The notes below the pieces were generated by a model. The model searched no databases, was not told the origin of the DNA, and saw only the letters and a program-made list of their open reading frames with translations. Shown one piece after another: positions 6,945 through 10,483 of a stretch of DNA of 10,483 nt (positions are counted from its first letter, which is position 1; each line of letters starts with the position of its first letter). Position numbers and translations under genes: made by a program. The stretch is from assembly GCA_964603255.1 (NCBI GenBank), contig CAZRVA010000096.1, positions 1 to 10,483 of the forward strand, given 5' to 3'. The stretch is from UBA6183 sp964603255. Lineage in GTDB: Bacteria; Bacteroidota; Bacteroidia; UKL13-3.

Positions 6945-7044
6945 NNNNNNNNNNNNNNNNNNNNNNNNNNNNNNNNNNNNNNNNNNNNNNNNNNNNNNNN
7001 NNNNNNNNNNNNNNNNNNNNNNNNNNNNNNNNNNNNNNNNNNNN
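6945..7044. other. Assembly gap of 100 N inside the repeat array
   Basis: The run is exactly 100 N, flanked by an exact 55-bp direct repeat (6890-6944 and 7045-7099). This is what two graph-adjacent contigs with a 55-base overlap look like after being joined with a placeholder. The true gap is probably negative, with nothing missing, although extra collapsed repeat copies remain possible. Confidence 0.97.
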
Positions 7045-7134
7045 CATGCAAGCTCAATTCTAATATTTGCAATGGGCGATGCCCAATGCAAGTTTGATTT
7101 CGCCCATTCAGGGCTTGCTCAAAGACAACTCACC
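7045..7134 (+). repeat. Element B, 90 nt, copy right of gap
   Basis: It holds the imperfect palindrome 7067-7091 and then an inverted, slightly degraded version of unit A hairpin 1 (7102-7114, GCCCATTCAGGGC). It joins directly to unit A copy 3. Aside from its last two bases, it differs from the copy at 7193-7282 only at internal positions 56 and 62. Confidence 0.88.
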
Positions 7135-7185
7135 AGCCCTGAAAGGGCGCAATCACATTGCGAGGCGGTAAAACCCCTCGCACAC
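7135..7185 (+). repeat. 51-nt repeat unit A, copy 3
   Basis: Hairpin 1 is intact. Hairpin 2 carries TAAAA instead of TGAAA in the loop, so the paired bases are kept. The next unit A starts 148 bp downstream. Confidence 0.9.
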
Positions 7186-7192
7186 CAAAATT

Positions 7193-7282
7193 CATGCAAG
7201 CTCAATTCTAATATTTGCAATGGGCGATGCCCAATGCAAGTTTGATTCCGCCCTTTCAGGGCTTGCTCAAAGACAACTCAAT
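7193..7282 (+). repeat. Element B, 90 nt, second full copy
   Basis: The same layout as 7045-7134. Here the inverted hairpin 1 is perfect (GCCCTTTCAGGGC, 7250-7262), the exact reverse complement of hairpin 1 in units A1, A2, A3 and A5. It lies 21 nt before hairpin 1 of unit A copy 4, so the two could also pair with each other. Confidence 0.9.
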
Positions 7283-7333
7283 AGCCCTGAAAGAGCGTAA
7301 TCTCCCCGCGAGGTGGTGAAACCCCTCGCACAC
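7283..7333 (+). repeat. 51-nt repeat unit A, copy 4
   Basis: Hairpin 1 carries a G-to-A change (GCCCTGAAAGAGC) that breaks one stem pair. Hairpin 2 is intact with T as the unpaired base. It is followed by the 27-nt tail 7334-7360, which differs from the tail of copy 1 at one base. Confidence 0.9.
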
Positions 7334-7360
7334 TAAAAACTATTGCCAATATTTTTCACC

Positions 7361-7411
7361 AGCCCTGAAAGGGCGCAATCATTCCGCGAGGCGGTGAAAC
7401 CCCTCGCACAC
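7361..7411 (+). repeat. 51-nt repeat unit A, copy 5
   Basis: Both hairpins are intact, with C as the unpaired base. It lies 78 bp after copy 4. Its tail starts like the others (TAAAATTCATTGCCAATATT) and then diverges at about 7432, marking the right edge of the array. Confidence 0.9.
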
Positions 7412-7553
7412 TAAAATTCATTGCCAATATTGTTCAGACAAATCCCACAATTGGCAGTTATGGATTCGGTTTACCTCCAAATCAATTCTATTAACCGAAA
7501 AACTTCTTGGACAGTGTCAGTGTTAATTGTCAGTAAATTCAATTGGCACAACT

Positions 7554-7583
7554 CTTGAAACTTTAAATCAACTTTATATATTG
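7554..7583 (+). promoter_or_regulatory. Possible clpP promoter
   Basis: CTTG (7554-7557) and TATATATTG (7575-7583), 17 nt apart, resemble a degenerate Bacteroidota promoter. The start site would be near 7590, about 14 nt before the clpP ATG. The -7 box lacks the full TTTG. The rest of 7439-7603 is AT-rich and shows nothing else convincing. Confidence 0.35.
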
Positions 7584-7603
7584 CAAACAAATAACAATAA
7601 TTT

Positions 7604-8293
7604 ATGATGGACCACGGAAAAGAATTCAGAAAATATGCTGTAAAGCACAAAGGCATTAGCAGCTTAGCAGTAGATGCATACTTAGAAAGTTCGGTTGAAG
7701 GAATGACACGTACGGTTATCGAGGAACGTCCGATGAACTTCCGCGAAATTGACGTATTCTCACGTTTAATGGCCGATAGGATTATATTTTTAGGTATGCC
7801 TATTGATGATTATGTTGCAAATATCGTTCAAGCGCAATTGTTATTCTTAGATTCGATGGATGCCCGCAGAGATGTTCAAATGTACATCAACTCACCGGGT
7901 GGTAGCGTTTATGCAGGTTTAGGTATCTACGACACCATGCAATGGATTAACCCGGATGTTGCTACTATTTGTACAGGTTTAGCTGCAAGTATGGGAGCAG
8001 TATTACAATGCGCAGGTGCAAAAGGGAAACGTACCGCATTGCCTCACGCTCGAATTATGATTCATCAGCCATTAGGCGGTGCTCAAGGCCAAGCAAGTGA
8101 CATAGAAATTACTGCTCGCGAGATCCAAAAATTAAAGAAAGAATTGTACGATATTATCGCAGAACATAGTGGTCAGCCATTTGATAAAGTACAACAAGAT
8201 AGTGACCGCGATTACTGGATGACAGCACAGGAAGCTAAAGAATACGGTATGATTGACGATGTGTTGAACAAAACCAAAAAAGAACACAAATAG
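7604..8293 (+). CDS. clpP: ATP-dependent Clp protease proteolytic subunit
   Basis: ClpP is a serine protease that forms a double-heptamer barrel and degrades proteins fed in by an AAA+ partner, here probably ClpX. The 229-aa protein has the full catalytic triad: Ser129 in GLAASMGA, His154 in MIHQPLGG and Asp203 in DSDRDYW. The INSPGGSVYAGLGIYD segment (95-110) and the FSRLMADRIIFLG segment (52-64) are typical. The N-terminal stretch of about 35 residues before TRTVIEERP is probably propeptide-like and removed on maturation. ATG at 7604 and ATG at 7607 are adjacent possible starts. It is the only clpP in the window and is followed by a strong terminator before clpX, so the pair may be transcribed separately although their products work together. 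Confidence 0.97.
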   Translation: MMDHGKEFRKYAVKHKGISSLAVDAYLESSVEGMTRTVIEERPMNFREIDVFSRLMADRIIFLGMPIDDYVANIVQAQLLFLDSMDARRDVQMYINSPGGSVYAGLGIYDTMQWINPDVATICTGLAASMGAVLQCAGAKGKRTALPHARIMIHQPLGGAQGQASDIEITAREIQKLKKELYDIIAEHSGQPFDKVQQDSDRDYWMTAQEAKEYGMIDDVLNKTKKEHK

Positions 8294-8314
8294 TAATTAT
8301 AAACTGACTTTTAG

Positions 8315-8352
8315 CAAGCCAACCAAATTATAATGGTTGGCTTGTTTTTTTT
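8315..8352 (+). terminator. Intrinsic terminator between clpP and clpX
   Basis: CAAGCCAACC (8315-8324) pairs perfectly with GGTTGGCTTG (8335-8344) across a 10-nt AT loop and is followed by eight T (8345-8352). The stem begins 21 bp after the clpP stop, and the T-run ends only 17 nt before the clpX ATG. Confidence 0.9.
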
Positions 8353-8354
8353 AC

Positions 8355-8362
8355 AGATATTT
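8355..8362 (+). promoter_or_regulatory. Possible -7 element of clpX
   Basis: GATATTTG resembles TAnnTTTG with one mismatch in the first two bases. It shares the string ATTTGCAGTCC with the strong tRNA-Leu promoter at 5151-5161. Since it ends 7 nt before the clpX ATG, transcription from it would start at or within a base or two of the start codon. No good upstream box is visible, and the expected site falls inside the terminator stem. Confidence 0.35.
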
Positions 8363-8369
8363 GCAGTCC

Positions 8370-9605
8370 ATGAGTAAGAAAAAAGAAGACGTTTGTTCGT
8401 TTTGCGGACGCCCAAAAAGCCAAACACAGTATTTAATTTCAGGCCTTGATGCCTTGATTTGCGAGAACTGTATTGATCAGGCTTACCGCATTATTAACGA
8501 AGATCAAAATGCAAACGCAGGCAATAACACCAACTTTGATTTTGCCGGTAAACTGTATAAACCAGCCGAAATAAAAAAGCATTTAGACCAATATGTGATT
8601 GGACAAGATGAAGCGAAGAAAGTATTGAGTGTTGCCGTTTACAATCACTTTAAACGACTAATGCATAAAAATAAAACCAACGATGTTGAGTTAGAAAAAT
8701 CAAATATTTTGTTGGTTGGCGAAACCGGTACCGGTAAAACTTTATTGGCTAAAACCTTGGCTAAGTTATTAAACGTACCATTTTGTATTGCCGATGCTAC
8801 CGTGTTAACTGAAGCCGGTTACGTTGGTGAAGATGTGGAGAGTGTGTTAACCCGTTTGTTACAAGCTGCAAATTACGATGTAGCTGCTGCAGAACGCGGT
8901 ATTGTTTACATAGATGAGATTGATAAAATTAGCCGCAAAAGCGACAACCCAAGCATTACCCGCGATGTAAGTGGTGAAGGTGTTCAACAAGCCTTGCTTA
9001 AAATTTTAGAAGGTACAACAGCTAATGTTCCACCGCAAGGTGGCCGTAAGCATCCTGATCAAAAAATGATTGCAATTAACACCGAAAACATTCTGTTTAT
9101 ATGCGGTGGTGCTTTTGAAGGCATTGATAAACAAATAGCACGCAGAATGCAAACTCAAGCCATCGGTTTTAAGAGCAAAGAAGGTGTTAAGGCAGATGAA
9201 ACCAATTTCTTGCAATACATTTCTGCTGCTGATTTACGTAACTTCGGTTTGATTCCTGAAATTATCGGTCGTTTGCCGGTATTGTGCCATTTAAATCCGT
9301 TGGATAGAGATACACTTTATCGCATTTTGGTTGAACCTAAAAATGCACTCATCAAACAATACGTAAAAATGTTTGAGTTGGAAGGTATTAAACTAACCAT
9401 TGGTGATGATATTATTAACTTAATTGTTGATACCGCATTTGAGTTAAAATTAGGTGCCCGTGGTTTACGCAGCATTTGCGAAAACATCATGACAGATTAC
9501 ATGTATGATGCACCAACCAATAAAGAAAAAGAACTTACCATTTCGTTAGATGTGGCAAAAGAAAAGTTGGAAATGTTGAAGTTTAAAAGCATCAAAGCTG
9601 CCTAA
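8370..9605 (+). CDS. clpX: ATP-dependent Clp protease ATP-binding subunit ClpX
   Basis: ClpX is an AAA+ hexameric unfoldase that recognises tagged substrates and threads them into ClpP. ATG at 8370 gives 411 aa, the usual size; a TTG at 8337 lies inside the terminator and is not the start. In order: zinc-binding domain with Cys9, Cys12, Cys31 and Cys34; Walker A GETGTGKT (117-124); pore loop GYVG (150-153); Walker B IVYIDEID (178-185); RKH loop (226-228); the IGF loop (265-267) that docks on ClpP; and the sensor-2 motif GARGLR (362-367). Every functional element I checked is present. The IGF loop and the adjacent clpP support a working ClpXP protease. A terminator follows the stop codon. Confidence 0.97.
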   Translation: MSKKKEDVCSFCGRPKSQTQYLISGLDALICENCIDQAYRIINEDQNANAGNNTNFDFAGKLYKPAEIKKHLDQYVIGQDEAKKVLSVAVYNHFKRLMHKNKTNDVELEKSNILLVGETGTGKTLLAKTLAKLLNVPFCIADATVLTEAGYVGEDVESVLTRLLQAANYDVAAAERGIVYIDEIDKISRKSDNPSITRDVSGEGVQQALLKILEGTTANVPPQGGRKHPDQKMIAINTENILFICGGAFEGIDKQIARRMQTQAIGFKSKEGVKADETNFLQYISAADLRNFGLIPEIIGRLPVLCHLNPLDRDTLYRILVEPKNALIKQYVKMFELEGIKLTIGDDIINLIVDTAFELKLGARGLRSICENIMTDYMYDAPTNKEKELTISLDVAKEKLEMLKFKSIKAA

Positions 9606-9624
9606 ATTGTTAGGTATACATTTC

Positions 9625-9659
9625 AAAAAGTCGGTACTATTAATATTGCCGACTTTTTT
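9625..9659 (+). terminator. Intrinsic terminator of clpX
   Basis: AAAAAGTCGG (9625-9634) pairs with CCGACTTTTT (9649-9658) across a 14-nt loop, within an A-run/T-run context that could act in both directions. It lies 20 bp past the clpX stop. No gene is on the opposite strand downstream, so its main job is to end clpX. Confidence 0.88.
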
Positions 9660-9728
9660 ATTTCAACTCCCTAATACATGAATATGTAAAATTGGTATCA
9701 TGAATTATAACAATACTGATACAATTAA

Positions 9729-9759
9729 TTTGTTTTACAACCAACATATTTATAAATTG
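9729..9759 (+). promoter_or_regulatory. Possible promoter of the beta-barrel gene pair
   Basis: TTTG (9729-9732) is followed after 18 nt by TATAAATTG (9751-9759), a near match to the Bacteroidota -7 box. The start site would be near 9766, about 10 nt ahead of the ATG at 9776. It resembles the putative clpP promoter, which has TATATATTG. Confidence 0.4.
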
Positions 9760-9775
9760 TGGAATCAAATTAAGT

Positions 9776-10333
9776 ATGAAACAACTCATTCTATGCTTTA
9801 GTATGCTTTGCTTATGGCAAGTTGTACAATCACAAAATACAAAGCGTTTTGTTGACCAAGAATACAAAAGCGCTTTAAAGTTTAATTTATTGAGCCCAAT
9901 TGTTGGAGCAATAGGAATAAACTATGAAAACAAACTGAGTAAAGACGCATCTTTCATTGCATCTGCTTCTTATTTCACCGGACAAATTGATAATACCACA
10001 GAACCAATAAGAGGATTCACAGCAAGTTTAGATTATCGCTTTTACATTGGGGATGTCGAAATGAGTGGGTATTACTTACAACCATATGTTAGATACCAAT
10101 ACTTTAAAGATATTCAAACCAAGACCGATGAAATTACTGCTCCTGGATTAGGTTTATTATTCGGTTATCAAAAAATCTTTGTAAAACGTATCGTTTTCGA
10201 CATGAATTTAGGCCCTGCTTATAACTTTGGAAAATTAACATCACCACAAAACACATATGTAAACTCAGACTTAAAGCCAGTATTTAAAGGCTATTGGATG
10301 CGTGGTGGTATTAGTGTTGGATTTTTATTTTAA
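9776..10333 (+). CDS. Small outer-membrane beta-barrel protein (DUF3575-like)
   Basis: A 185-aa exported protein. It begins with a signal peptide (MKQ, hydrophobic core ILCFSMLCLW, likely cleavage near residues 19-20 at VQSQ). The rest alternates amphipathic strands with aromatic residues: ALKFNLLSPIVGAIGINYE (33-51), RGFTASLDYRFYIG (79-92), YYLQPYVRYQYF (99-110), GLGLLFGYQKIF (124-135) and WMRGGISVGFLF (174-185). It ends in Phe, as barrel proteins recognised by the BAM machinery often do. The ALKFNLLSP opening and the overall length recall the DUF3575 family of Bacteroidota. That assignment is from memory of the pattern, and no substrate or role can be given. It is followed after 7 bp by a paralogue, probably cotranscribed. 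Confidence 0.8.
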   Translation: MKQLILCFSMLCLWQVVQSQNTKRFVDQEYKSALKFNLLSPIVGAIGINYENKLSKDASFIASASYFTGQIDNTTEPIRGFTASLDYRFYIGDVEMSGYYLQPYVRYQYFKDIQTKTDEITAPGLGLLFGYQKIFVKRIVFDMNLGPAYNFGKLTSPQNTYVNSDLKPVFKGYWMRGGISVGFLF

Positions 10334-10340
10334 CCCAGAT

Positions 10341-10483
10341 ATGAAACAATTATTTATTATTCCATTTTTACTGATAGGCTTGTTCAGTAACGCACAACAA
10401 TCAGAGGTATTAAGAAAGCATGCTATAAAAACAAACATGCTTAGTGCAATTTACAATACACTTAATGTTAGTTACGAAAAACT
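10341..10483 (+). CDS. Second beta-barrel paralogue, cut by window end
   Basis: An ORF starts at ATG 10341, 7 bp after the previous stop, and is open to the end of the window (47 complete codons). It was identified by direct translation. It has a signal peptide (MKQLFIIPFLLIGLFSNA, likely cleaved before QQ). The mature start AIKTNMLSAIYNTLNVSYEK lines up with ALKFNLLSPIVGAIGINYEN of the upstream protein. The two are therefore tandem paralogues, probably in one operon. The remainder lies outside the window. Confidence 0.8.
   Translation, partial: MKQLFIIPFLLIGLFSNAQQSEVLRKHAIKTNMLSAIYNTLNVSYEK

Larger units (their letters stand above)
6751..7438. repeat. Array of structured intergenic repeats between tig and clpP
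   Basis: Five direct copies of a 51-nt two-hairpin unit (A1-A5) are joined by two kinds of linker: a 27-nt tail (after A1 and A4) and a 90-nt second element with palindromes (element B, between A2/A3 and A3/A4). Start-to-start distances are 78, 303 (including the N gap), 148 and 78. Removing the 100 N and one duplicated 55-bp copy gives 78-148-148-78. No coding frame is conserved between units. The form resembles REP/BIME-type intergenic repeats, which in other genomes are mobilised by RAYT transposases. No such gene is in this window, so that link is inference. Confidence 0.9.

Noticed and set aside
6804..7097. ORFs on both strands across the N-run in the repeat array
   Set aside because: They exist only because N is read as open frame and because the palindromic repeat reads through. 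No unit keeps a conserved frame.
6751..7438. CRISPR array
   Set aside because: The repeated units are 51 nt with internal hairpins, and the linkers are themselves repeated (27-nt tails and 90-nt elements alike). There are no unique spacers and no cas genes.
7460..7558. Possible 32-codon plus-strand ORF upstream of clpP
   Set aside because: It has no recognisable features, no start signals and an odd composition, and it overlaps the likely clpP promoter region.
7471..7656. Minus-strand 61-codon ORF overlapping the clpP start
   Set aside because: It covers the clpP promoter region and 5' end in antisense and shows no family motif or signal.
8337..8369. TTG start adding 11 residues to ClpX
   Set aside because: It lies inside the terminator stem, and the ATG at 8370 gives the normal ClpX N-terminus leading into the zinc-binding cysteines.

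Overview
The window looks like a chromosomal segment of a Bacteroidota genome, probably from a draft or metagenome assembly because it holds two runs of exactly 100 N. The assignment rests on four things. The DNA is AT-rich and start codons lack Shine-Dalgarno sequences. A TTTG / TAnnTTTG promoter of the Bacteroidota type sits upstream of a tRNA gene. The housekeeping proteins read as Bacteroidota versions (Rel, Fur, PurA, trigger factor, ClpP, ClpX). Finally, there is a tandem pair of small signal-peptide beta-barrel proteins. I cannot name a genus.

Layout: positions 1-1057 are accessory. They hold one unrecognised 205-residue gene on the minus strand, with short GC-rich, hairpin-prone stretches on both sides. 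Positions 1058-4970 hold a minus-strand cluster read in the order rel (bifunctional (p)ppGpp synthetase/hydrolase), a Fur-family regulator, then purA (adenylosuccinate synthetase), closed by a strong terminator. purA is interrupted by an assembly gap that hides about 100 residues. At about 5000-5170 transcription diverges: rel runs leftward, while tRNA-Leu(UAG), tig, clpP and clpX run rightward. tig, clpP and clpX are the classic protein-quality-control neighbours: ribosome-bound chaperone, protease and unfoldase. Each is separated from the next by a good intrinsic terminator, so they look like separate transcription units rather than one operon. Positions 9776-10483 hold two tandem outer-membrane beta-barrel paralogues, the second cut by the window end.

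The most unusual part is the tig-clpP intergenic region (6751-7438). It is filled by a regular array of structured repeats: five copies of a 51-nt unit that can fold into two hairpins, joined by 27-nt spacers or by a 90-nt second element with its own palindromes. The second N-run lies inside this array and is flanked by an exact 55-bp duplication. Removing the N-run and one duplicate copy makes the unit spacing 78-148-148-78, so the gap is probably an assembly artefact with no missing sequence. The array resembles REP/BIME-type intergenic repeats, but no transposase gene is visible here. I see no CRISPR array, defence system, prophage or biosynthetic cluster; the remaining genes are ordinary core genes.
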